Shown here: one piece after another, positions 53,238 to 60,342 of the stretch
Layout: each line of letters starts with the position of its first letter
How positions within the stretch are numbered: position 1 is the first letter of the stretch
DNA from: Verrucomicrobiales bacterium
GTDB lineage: Bacteria > Verrucomicrobiota > Verrucomicrobiia > Verrucomicrobiales > DEV007
Assembly: GCA_028047635.1 (NCBI GenBank)
Contig: JAOFXR010000013.1
Coordinates: 1-60,342, forward strand
DNA: 60,342 nucleotides
Reading direction: 5' to 3'
Position numbers and translations under genes: made by a program
The notes under the pieces: model-generated
Databases searched by the model: none
What the model saw: only the letters and a program-made list of their open reading frames with translations
What the model was told of the DNA's origin: nothing

Positions 53238-55220
53238 ATGGCATCTAACGGCACGCTCAATCCTGCTATCCCCGAGGGCCCTCTCGCGGACAAGTGGACG
53301 AACTACAAGAATAAGTCAAAGCTGATCAACCCAGCGAACAAGAGGAAGTTCAACATCATTGTTGTTGGATCCGGTCTTGCCGGCGGTTCCGCTGCGGCGA
53401 CTCTTTCTGAACTTGGTTTCCAGGTAAAGTGCTTCTGTTACCAGGATAGTCCACGTCGCGCTCATTCTATCGCCGCTCAGGGTGGTATTAACGCGGCAAA
53501 GAACTACCAGAATGATGGTGACTCGGTTTGGCGTCTCTTTTACGACACCATCAAAGGCGGTGACTTCCGCTCCCGTGAGGCCAATGTGCACCGTCTTGCT
53601 GAGGTGAGCACGAACATCATTGATCAGTGTGTTGCGCAGGGAGTTCCTTTCGCTCGCGAGTATGGAGGGCTTCTTGCCAACCGCTCTTTTGGAGGTGCGC
53701 AGGTGAGCCGGACGTTCTACGCGGCCGGTCAAACCGGGCAGCAGTTGCTGATCGGTTGTTACCAGGCGCTTGAAAAGGAGATTCATAAGGGGGGCGTAGA
53801 GATGCACTCCCGCACCGAGATGCTCGATCTCGTTGTTGTCGATGATGAGGCAAAGGGCATTGTTGTTCGCGATCTCACTACGGGTGAAGTTTCGAGCCAT
53901 GCCGCAGACGTTGTTATCCTTGCGACAGGTGGCTACGGAAACGTTTTCTACCTTTCAACCAATGCGATGGGCTGCAACGTCATGGCAGCCTTCCGGGCCC
54001 ACAAGAAGGGTGCTTACTTTGCGAATCCTTGTTACACCCAGATCCACCCCACGTGTATTCCGGTGAGTGGTGACTATCAAAGCAAACTGACTCTCATGTC
54101 AGAGTCGCTACGAAACGACGGCCGTATCTGGGTGCCTAAGTCGAAGGAGACAGCGGAGAAGATCAGAAAAGGGGAACTCCAGGGTAATGATGTTCCCGAA
54201 GAGGATCGCGATTATTACCTCGAGCGAAAGTATCCTTCTTTCGGCAACCTTGCTCCACGAGACATTTCGTCGCGTTCTGCGAAGGAAGCATGTGATGAAG
54301 GTAGGGGAGTGGCTTCGACTGGTTTGGGTGTATTCCTCGATTTCCGTGATGCAATTGATCGCCTTGGAGAAGACACGATCCGCTCCCGCTATGGAAATCT
54401 GTTCCAGATGTATGAGAAGATCTCCGGCGATAATCCGTACGAGCAGCCGATGAAGATTTATCCAGCGGTTCACTACACCATGGGTGGACTCTGGGTGGAT
54501 TACAATTTGATGTCGAATTTGAAAGGACTCCACGTTCTTGGCGAGGCAAACTTCTCCGATCACGGTGCAAACCGTCTTGGAGCGAGTGCTCTCATGCAGG
54601 GGCTTGCTGATGGCTACTTTGTGATCCCGGCGACCCTTCCGAACTACCTCGCCAGTGTCGATCCCGGAAAGATCACGACTGACGCGCCTGAATTCAAAAC
54701 GGCGGAGGCTGAAGCCAATGCGCGCATTGAAAAATTGATGAGCATCAACGGCACCAAGCCGGTTGATGTGTTCCACCGCGAAGTGGGACTGCTTGTCTGG
54801 GACGAGTGCGGAATGGCGCGCAGCAAAGAAGGCCTCGAGGCGGCGATTGCCAAGATTCCGGAGATTCGTAAAGATTTCTGGGAGAATGTCAGAATTCCCG
54901 GCAAGGCGGATGGACTTAATATGGAACTCGAGAAAGCCGGTCGAGTGGCTGACTTTATCGATTTCGCCGAACTCATGTGTCACGATGCATTGGATCGGGA
55001 AGAGAGTTGTGGCGGTCACTTCCGTGTCGAGCACCAGTTTACAGCGGATGATGAGGCGGTGAAGAGTGGCTTCACTGGCGATGGCGAGGCAAAGCGTCGT
55101 GATGAAGAGTATTGCTACGTATCCGCCTGGGAATCAAACGGCCCCGGGAAAAAGCCTACGCTTCACAAGGAGGAGCTCGTGTTTGAAAGTGTCGAACTTT
55201 CAGTCCGCAGTTACAAATAA
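53238..55220 (+). CDS. sdhA: Succinate dehydrogenase flavoprotein subunit
   Basis: Oxidises succinate to fumarate with covalently bound FAD. The 660 residues show the dinucleotide fold [20 protein letters not shown] near 38, the FAD-linking histidine region [20 protein letters not shown] near 78, [20 protein letters not shown], the active-site arginine region [19 protein letters not shown], and [20 protein letters not shown]. It belongs to the Bacteroides/Bacillus-like group by length and by the pairing with a single-subunit anchor. It starts 39 bases after sdhC and precedes sdhB by 41 bases. Confidence 0.96.
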   Translation: MASNGTLNPAIPEGPLADKWTNYKNKSKLINPANKRKFNIIVVGSGLAGGSAAATLSELGFQVKCFCYQDSPRRAHSIAAQGGINAAKNYQNDGDSVWRLFYDTIKGGDFRSREANVHRLAEVSTNIIDQCVAQGVPFAREYGGLLANRSFGGAQVSRTFYAAGQTGQQLLIGCYQALEKEIHKGGVEMHSRTEMLDLVVVDDEAKGIVVRDLTTGEVSSHAADVVILATGGYGNVFYLSTNAMGCNVMAAFRAHKKGAYFANPCYTQIHPTCIPVSGDYQSKLTLMSESLRNDGRIWVPKSKETAEKIRKGELQGNDVPEEDRDYYLERKYPSFGNLAPRDISSRSAKEACDEGRGVASTGLGVFLDFRDAIDRLGEDTIRSRYGNLFQMYEKISGDNPYEQPMKIYPAVHYTMGGLWVDYNLMSNLKGLHVLGEANFSDHGANRLGASALMQGLADGYFVIPATLPNYLASVDPGKITTDAPEFKTAEAEANARIEKLMSINGTKPVDVFHREVGLLVWDECGMARSKEGLEAAIAKIPEIRKDFWENVRIPGKADGLNMELEKAGRVADFIDFAELMCHDALDREESCGGHFRVEHQFTADDEAVKSGFTGDGEAKRRDEEYCYVSAWESNGPGKKPTLHKEELVFESVELSVRSYK

Positions 55221-55261
55221 GTCATTCTTCGACGTAACTTAGATTAACAATTTATTATCGT

Positions 55262-56014
55262 ATGAATCTTACACTTAAAGTCTGGCGTCAGGAAGGCCCT
55301 AGCGAATCGGGTCACATCAAAACTCACGAGGCCGAAGGCATTCCCGAAGAGGCTTCTTTTCTGGAGATGCTGGATATCGTCAATGAGCGCATTATTATTG
55401 ATGGTGGAGAACCCATTCTTTTCGATCATGACTGCCGTGAAGGTATTTGCGGGTCATGCTCATTAACAATCAACGGAGTTCCTCACAGCAAGGACACGGG
55501 AATTACGACCTGTCAGGTGCACATGCGTCGCTATCGGGATGGGGATACGATTTGGATTGAGCCATTTCGTGCCCGTGCTTTTCCTATCCTCAAAGACCTC
55601 GTCGTTGATCGCAGTGCTTTTGATCGGATTATTGCTTCCGGAGGTTACATTTCTGTGAGAACCGGCGCAGCGCCGGATGCGAACGCAACACCGGTCGAGT
55701 TCGAAGATGCGACCGACTCATTCAACTCTGCCGCCTGTATTGGTTGTGGTGCGTGTGTGGCTGCTTGTAAGAACGCGAGTGCGATGTTGTTTGTTGGAGC
55801 AAAGGCAAATCACCTCAATTTGCTTCCGCAAGGAGCTCCTGAGAAGGACCAGCGGACCCTTGCGATGGTGAGGACTATGGATGGCGAAGGATTCGGCAAC
55901 TGTACCAACCAGTACGAGTGCGAGGCAGTTTGTCCGAAGGAGATCAGCTCTGATGTCATTGCGAAATTGAATCGCGACTATGCTGCTGCGTCAGCTCGTG
56001 AAGCGGTTGATTAA
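55262..56014 (+). CDS. sdhB: Succinate dehydrogenase iron-sulfur subunit
   Basis: Carries electrons from the flavoprotein to the membrane anchor through three clusters. The 250-residue protein has the [2Fe-2S] site in [20 protein letters not shown] near 60, a further cysteine in [10 protein letters not shown], and the ferredoxin-like sites [16 protein letters not shown] near 160 and [16 protein letters not shown] near 215. The C-terminal stretch and length fit the Bacteroides/Bacillus-like type. It is the last gene of sdhCAB; a short hairpin with T run follows 11 bases after the stop codon. Confidence 0.96.
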   Translation: MNLTLKVWRQEGPSESGHIKTHEAEGIPEEASFLEMLDIVNERIIIDGGEPILFDHDCREGICGSCSLTINGVPHSKDTGITTCQVHMRRYRDGDTIWIEPFRARAFPILKDLVVDRSAFDRIIASGGYISVRTGAAPDANATPVEFEDATDSFNSAACIGCGACVAACKNASAMLFVGAKANHLNLLPQGAPEKDQRTLAMVRTMDGEGFGNCTNQYECEAVCPKEISSDVIAKLNRDYAAASAREAVD

Positions 56015-56024
56015 GGCGCTGACT

Positions 56025-56044
56025 GCTCTTTTGAGAGCCGTTTT
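56025..56044 (+). terminator. Possible terminator after sdhB
   Basis: A short hairpin with arms GCTCT (56025-56029) and AGAGC (56034-56038), loop TTTG, is followed by CG and four T (56041-56044). The stem is only five bases, so termination may be partial. Confidence 0.5.
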
Positions 56045-56166
56045 CGTCATTAGCCAGGTGTGTTTTACACCAGCCTCTTCTATGGTTGAGTCCGTGGAAT
56101 CTGAGTAAATTCTTTCCTTGTGTAAGGAGTGGGCCTGTTCTTTCGCAGTCGGAAATACAAAGGTCC

Positions 56167-56706
56167 ATGGAAGATTCAGAATACACAGACAAAGGGAAAG
56201 AAACGCACCCTTCGCAAGAACCTGTCTCTCAATTGCCGATGTTCAGGCATAAAGGGCGGGTCTACATTTCAGAGGGAGCTGAATTACCGCCCGCAATTTG
56301 TGTGAACTGCGGTAAGCCATCGGTAAAAGCAGTGCGAAAAGCACTACGAAATCCATTCAACCCATTCACCTGGATAGGGCCAAAACTCCGGGTAAGGGTG
56401 GGACTCTGTAAGGAGCACAATGAGAGTTTTAATATCGTTCGGGCGCTTGCGTTTTCGCTGCTAGGCATTGGGGTTATTATTCTTATCGTCGGTATTTTGA
56501 ATCACGGCATCCCTTCGATCGTGTTCGGACTCATCACGATTTTACTATGCGGACTGTTCCGCTCGCTCAAACCGGTTCGGTCGCCGAACACGCAGGTCGA
56601 GCCAATAGAGATACGCGGAACAGGAGAGCCATTCAGCTCATCTATCCGGAAGTCGTATCCGAAGACGGGTAAGAGGGCGCTTGCCCGGGGCGGAAACTAT
56701 GGCTGA
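56167..56706 (+). CDS. Small membrane protein with CxxC zinc site, unknown function
   Basis: From ATG 56167 the protein has 179 residues. An acidic N-terminus is followed by a CXXC site ([16 protein letters not shown]) and a later Cys-His (GLCKEHNES) that could complete a zinc knuckle. Two adjacent membrane spans follow (about 90-130: [38 protein letters not shown]), and then a basic tail. An earlier start at 56086 (TTG) is possible but lacks support. I do not recognise the family. The stop overlaps the convergent glnS stop by ten bases. Confidence 0.6.
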   Translation: MEDSEYTDKGKETHPSQEPVSQLPMFRHKGRVYISEGAELPPAICVNCGKPSVKAVRKALRNPFNPFTWIGPKLRVRVGLCKEHNESFNIVRALAFSLLGIGVIILIVGILNHGIPSIVFGLITILLCGLFRSLKPVRSPNTQVEPIEIRGTGEPFSSSIRKSYPKTGKRALARGGNYG

Positions 56707-58376
56707 TCTTTTGCCTTCGCCCAGGAGTCTCTCAGTCCTACCGTCCGGTTGAAAACCCGGTTCTCTGGCGTGCTGTCTTTATCGACGCAGAAGTAACCGA
56801 GTCGCTCGAACTGAACGGTCTCTCCGTTCGCGACATCCGCTAAATTGTGTTCGAGTTTCGCGTTGGGCAATTCAACGACCGAATCCGGATTGATATGATC
56901 AAGGAATGAATTCTCACCACTGTCAGGTGACTCGACGCTGAAAAGGCGATCGTAAAGGCGCACCGTGGCATCGATGCTGTGACTGGCACTGACCCAGTGG
57001 ACGACACCTTTCACCTTTCGGCCGTCGGATGGATTTTGTCCTCGCGGAGTATCCGTATCGTAAGTGCAGCGTAGCTCGATGACTTCACCTTGGTCATCCT
57101 TGATGACTTCTTCGCACTTGATGAAGTAGGCATTACGCAGTCGAACCTCGTTGCCGGGAGAGAGACGGAAATACTTCTTTGGCGGATCCTCCATAAAATC
57201 ATCTCTCTCGATGTAAATTTCGCGAGAGAAACAGAATTTGCGGGTTCCAGCCTCGGGGTTCTCAGGATTCGCCGGTGACTCAATCTCCTCGACCTGGCCT
57301 TCAGGATAGTTTGTCACCACGATCTTAATGGGATTGAGCACCGCCATAAAGCGCAGTGAATTTTGGTTCAGGACCTCACGCACACCACTCTCCAGTAGGG
57401 CCATGTCGTTGGTGCTTTCAAATTTGGTAACACCAATCGTTTTGCAAAAATTACGAATTGCTTCAGGGGGATATCCACGGCGGCGCAGACCTGAGATCGT
57501 GGGCATACGCGGATCGTCCCAACCTTCGACGTGGTTTTCCTCTACGAGCTGGAGCAGCTTCCGCTTACTCATAACCGTGTAGTTCAAGTTGAGTCGCGAA
57601 AACTCAATCTGGCGAGGGTAGGAAGGCACTGGCAAATTCTCAAGAAACCACTCGTAAAGCGGGCGATGATTTTCGAACTCGAGGGTGCAAAGGGAATGGG
57701 TCACATACTCGAGGGCATCACTCTGACCGTGAGTGAAGTCATACATCGGGTAAATGCACCAGGCGTCACCGGTGCGATGGTGGTGGGCGCGTGCGATCCG
57801 ATAGAGGACCGGATCACGCATGTTCAGATTCGGGTGAGCCATGTCGACTTTGGCGCGAAGCACTTTGCTACCGTCGTCAAACTCGCCATTCTTCATCGCT
57901 TTGAAGATCTCGGCGTTTTCTTCGGGAGAACGATCCCGAAATGGGCTGTCGGTTCCCGGTGTGTTTAGATCGCCACGTCCCATGCGAATCTCTTCAAAGG
58001 TCTGGTCGTCGACGTAAGCTTTTCCGTTCTCGATGAGAACCAGCGCCCATTCGTAAAGCTTGTCGAAGTAGTCGGAAGCATAGTAGAGGTGATCTCCCCA
58101 GTCAAAGCCGAGCCACTGAATGTCTTCCTTAATTGAATCGACATATTCGACGTCCTCTTTCGCTGGATTGGTATCATCAAAGCGCAAATGGCATCGACCT
58201 CCGTATTCCTCGGCGAGGCCAAAATTCAGGCAGATCGACTTGGCATGACCGATGTGCAGGTAACCGTTTGGCTCGGGTGGGAAGCGGGTCACGGTGCTTT
58301 CATGCTTACCCGACGAAAGGTCTTCGTCGATGATTTCGCGGATAAAGTCTTTGGATGGCGACGGCGGGACACTCAT
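56697..58376 (-). CDS. glnS: Glutaminyl-tRNA synthetase
   Basis: Charges tRNA-Gln directly, which implies the organism does not rely solely on the amidotransferase route. The 559-residue class I synthetase shows the HIGH motif in [20 protein letters not shown] near 33, the DTNP motif in [40 protein letters not shown], the KMSKS equivalent [11 protein letters not shown] near 267, and the C-terminal beta-barrels ([20 protein letters not shown]). Nothing else lies in the same transcription unit, and the 266 bases upstream to the next, divergent gene hold no recognised feature. Confidence 0.96.
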   Translation of the reverse strand: MSVPPSPSKDFIREIIDEDLSSGKHESTVTRFPPEPNGYLHIGHAKSICLNFGLAEEYGGRCHLRFDDTNPAKEDVEYVDSIKEDIQWLGFDWGDHLYYASDYFDKLYEWALVLIENGKAYVDDQTFEEIRMGRGDLNTPGTDSPFRDRSPEENAEIFKAMKNGEFDDGSKVLRAKVDMAHPNLNMRDPVLYRIARAHHHRTGDAWCIYPMYDFTHGQSDALEYVTHSLCTLEFENHRPLYEWFLENLPVPSYPRQIEFSRLNLNYTVMSKRKLLQLVEENHVEGWDDPRMPTISGLRRRGYPPEAIRNFCKTIGVTKFESTNDMALLESGVREVLNQNSLRFMAVLNPIKIVVTNYPEGQVEEIESPANPENPEAGTRKFCFSREIYIERDDFMEDPPKKYFRLSPGNEVRLRNAYFIKCEEVIKDDQGEVIELRCTYDTDTPRGQNPSDGRKVKGVVHWVSASHSIDATVRLYDRLFSVESPDSGENSFLDHINPDSVVELPNAKLEHNLADVANGETVQFERLGYFCVDKDSTPENRVFNRTVGLRDSWAKAKDQP

Positions 58377-58642
58377 TGGTTATTCGAAGCAACGATACTA
58401 ACCGAATTTTATGAGGTTGCAACGTCGCGGGGAGTCGACGGTAAGACTTGGAAAATGGCAATTTCGCTCCTGAAGATTCAGCATCGACTCTTTGTCCGCG
58501 CGCAGCTTTCGCCTTCAGCAAGATACCGTTACTCACTGGTCTAAGACTTGCTTGGACTCGTAACGTTCAATGGATCCAGCTCTCAAATCGGTTCGCTTTG
58601 TTATTGTCTATCTCTGGTAATTACGACATCTTGAAATCTCCT

Positions 58643-60342
58643 ATGAACGTTTACGCTGCGCCGCTTCGCTCCTGTTTTATGGCTCTGGTTTTCAGCCTTT
58701 CGGCTTCAGGGCTTCTTATGGCGCAGGACACCCCGGGATTTGATCCCTTCTCGGACGAGGCTGCCAAGGCGCTCGCCCGAATCCAGGAAACCGACCAAAC
58801 GGACAAATCACGTGATTTTCTCGAACCCGGGCAGGTTCGGAAATTGAATGAATTGGCCAATCCATCTTTGGTAACGGTACGCCAGATTGGCCGGGATGGA
58901 AAAACGAGCGGAACCGGATCTGGATTCGTCGTCTCCAAGGAGGGACTAATCGTGACCAACCTCCATGTCATTGGTGAGGCTCGTCCCGTCGAAGTCGAGT
59001 TCTCTGACGGTAAGAAGTTCAAGGTCATCGCGATCGAGGCTTCTGATCAGTACTATGATCTTGCGGTACTGAAAATAGATCCCGGCGAGTCATTGCTCAC
59101 TCCTCTCGTAATAGGTGACTCATCGAAAATCGAGCAGGGGGAATTAATCGTTGGATTCGGAGCACCGCAGGGGCTTTCTTTCAGCGTCGTTCCAGGCGTC
59201 ATCTCGGCAATTCGTAAGCTTGAGGAGGGCTTTGTTGGAGATGGTGAGACGCCCGATTATCCGATGCTTCAACTCGCAATGCCGATTGAGCAGGGGAATA
59301 GCGGTGGCCCGATTTTGAATCTCAAGGGTGAAGTCCTTGGTGTCGTGACTCTTCGTCATCGCGTCACCGACAATCTTGGGTTTGCGGTCACGAGTGAAGA
59401 TTTAAAAATGATTCTCGATAAGCCGAATCCCGTTCTGATGAAACGCTGGAGAACGATAGGGACCCTAAATGAGAGATTGTGGACTCCTGTGATGGGCGGT
59501 GGCTGGAATCAACGTGGCGGTGTGATTTCGGCGGAGGAAATGGGGGATGGCTTCGGCGGTCGGACGATACTTCTCTCATCGGCGCAGGTTCCCAAGCCCC
59601 CTTACGAAGTCTCAGTGATGACCAAGCTGGATGATGAATCCGGCGCGGCTGGTCTAGTCTTTGCGGCCGACGGCGCCGACGTTCACTATGGTTTTTACCC
59701 CAGCGGAGGAAAAATTCGCCTCACTCGTTTCGAAGGGGCTGATGTCTACAGTTGGTCGATTTTAGAGCAGTTAGAGGTGGCTGCGTACGAGCGGGGTGAC
59801 TGGAACCACCTTCGAATCCGCGTCGAAGAATCACTCATCACGGGTTGGGTAAACGGTGAGCAGGTGCTTGCGCTGGAAGACGACGGTCTTCGAGGCGGCA
59901 AAGTCGGGCTGTGTAAATTTCGCCGCACTCATGCAGAGTTTCGAAATTTTCGTGTCGGTAAGAATCTAGAAGAGAAGCCGATTCCACCGGAACTTCTTAG
60001 TAGTCTCTCAACTCATATCGATGAGTTTATTGATATAGGTATTTCCGAGGAGCGCATGGCTGCCTTCAGTGGCAACTGGACGAGTAGTCGCGACTTGATT
60101 CGGACGAGAGCTGAGGAACTCGAAACGCTAGCCCGAGGGCTTCGCAGCCTCGAAAAAGACGTTTATCGTGACACCGTCATCAACGAAATGACCATGTTAC
60201 TGGATCGCCCCGACTCGGAAATCGATCTTTTTGAAGTTGGTCTTCAGATCGCGCGCCTTGAGGACCCGGAGATGGATCTCGAACATTATCGAACTGTGTT
60301 TTCGCAACTGATTGAGGAAGCCCGAAAATACGTGAATGAAAA
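58643..60342 (+). CDS. Exported HtrA-like serine protease with LamG-like and SirB1-like domains (partial)
   Basis: The gene starts at ATG 58643 and runs off the right edge; about 566 residues are visible. A signal peptide (about 1-30) precedes an S1C trypsin-like domain with a full triad: His in TNLHVIG near 115, Asp in YYDLAVLKID near 143 and Ser in QGNSGGPILNL near 217. There is no PDZ domain after it. Instead, residues about 285-440 form a jelly-roll/LamG- or DUF1080-like domain (GGVISAEEMGDGFGGRTILL, GDWNHLRIRV, WVNGEQVLAL). The last visible stretch (IDLFEVGLQIARLEDPEMDL) resembles the start of SirB1-type transglutaminase-like domains. It probably acts in the periplasm; the substrate is unknown. 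Confidence 0.8.
   Translation, partial: MNVYAAPLRSCFMALVFSLSASGLLMAQDTPGFDPFSDEAAKALARIQETDQTDKSRDFLEPGQVRKLNELANPSLVTVRQIGRDGKTSGTGSGFVVSKEGLIVTNLHVIGEARPVEVEFSDGKKFKVIAIEASDQYYDLAVLKIDPGESLLTPLVIGDSSKIEQGELIVGFGAPQGLSFSVVPGVISAIRKLEEGFVGDGETPDYPMLQLAMPIEQGNSGGPILNLKGEVLGVVTLRHRVTDNLGFAVTSEDLKMILDKPNPVLMKRWRTIGTLNERLWTPVMGGGWNQRGGVISAEEMGDGFGGRTILLSSAQVPKPPYEVSVMTKLDDESGAAGLVFAADGADVHYGFYPSGGKIRLTRFEGADVYSWSILEQLEVAAYERGDWNHLRIRVEESLITGWVNGEQVLALEDDGLRGGKVGLCKFRRTHAEFRNFRVGKNLEEKPIPPELLSSLSTHIDEFIDIGISEERMAAFSGNWTSSRDLIRTRAEELETLARGLRSLEKDVYRDTVINEMTMLLDRPDSEIDLFEVGLQIARLEDPEMDLEHYRTVFSQLIEEARKYVNE

Overview
The window reads as a chromosome segment from a member of the Verrucomicrobiota, Verrucomicrobiales-like. 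This is an inference from gene content, with no rRNA present to confirm it. The signs are three exported Planctomycete/Verrucomicrobia-type cytochrome modules (two DUF1549/DUF1553 + DUF1501 pairs and one DUF1592-family + DUF1552 pair), a Rhodopirellula/Verrucomicrobium-type sigma factor with a FecR-domain partner, a SdhC-A-B succinate dehydrogenase of the Bacillus-like type, and a Gram-negative cell plan (LpxB, class A PBP, Tat and lipoprotein signals). Coding density is high. I see no tRNA, rRNA, CRISPR, prophage or insertion sequence.

Layout. 1-5.6 kb: FecR-domain protein (cut by the window edge) and ECF sigma factor, divergent from the first DUF1553/DUF1501 pair. 5.6-9.4 kb: N-terminally truncated histidine kinase, YwaF-like membrane protein, DUF2071 protein, a frameshifted small membrane gene and an AraC regulator. 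9.5-14.3 kb: class A PBP, zinc-ribbon membrane protein, bifunctional aldolase/dehydrogenase. 14.4-17.5 kb: hisI, tmk-holB operon, MscS channel. 17.7-23.2 kb: metallophosphoesterase and the DUF1552/DUF1592 pair. 23.3-28.3 kb, minus strand: a conserved TPR-like protein, then an apparent operon thiD / S41-like pseudoprotease / bioF / exported alpha-beta hydrolase. 28.4-35.6 kb: avtA, a lipoprotein, coaD, an interrupted SHD1-domain gene, and dprA-topB. 35.8-39.2 kb: sulfotransferase-lpxB-M28 peptidase operon ending in a hairpin terminator. 39.2-41.8 kb: two broken genes, a Lon-like (S16) protease remnant and a nonsense-interrupted lipoprotein. 41.9-44.8 kb: panD, glpK and a membrane protein. 44.9-49.9 kb: the second DUF1553/DUF1501 pair followed by a Tat-exported intradiol dioxygenase-like protein. 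50.1-60.3 kb: DUF4190 protein and AGCS symporter, sdhCAB, a small zinc-binding membrane protein, glnS, and a multidomain HtrA-like protease cut by the window end.

How it fits together. Much of the window is housekeeping: nucleotide, cofactor (thiamine, biotin, pantothenate/CoA), lipid A, TCA/respiration and translation. The accessory layer is the exported cytochrome/DUF1501 machinery, whose substrate is unknown. Both large DUF1553 proteins carry an internal golvesin-like beta-sandwich, and one pair is adjacent to an exported ring-cleavage dioxygenase-like enzyme. Several genes are interrupted (8.2-8.5, 30.9-31.7, 39.2-41.0 and 41.0-41.8 kb) or truncated (5.6-6.6 kb), and thiD lacks a normal start codon. 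Some of these sit at homopolymers, so sequencing error must be excluded, but the truncation, an 11-bp repeat and two in-frame nonsense codons argue for some real gene decay.
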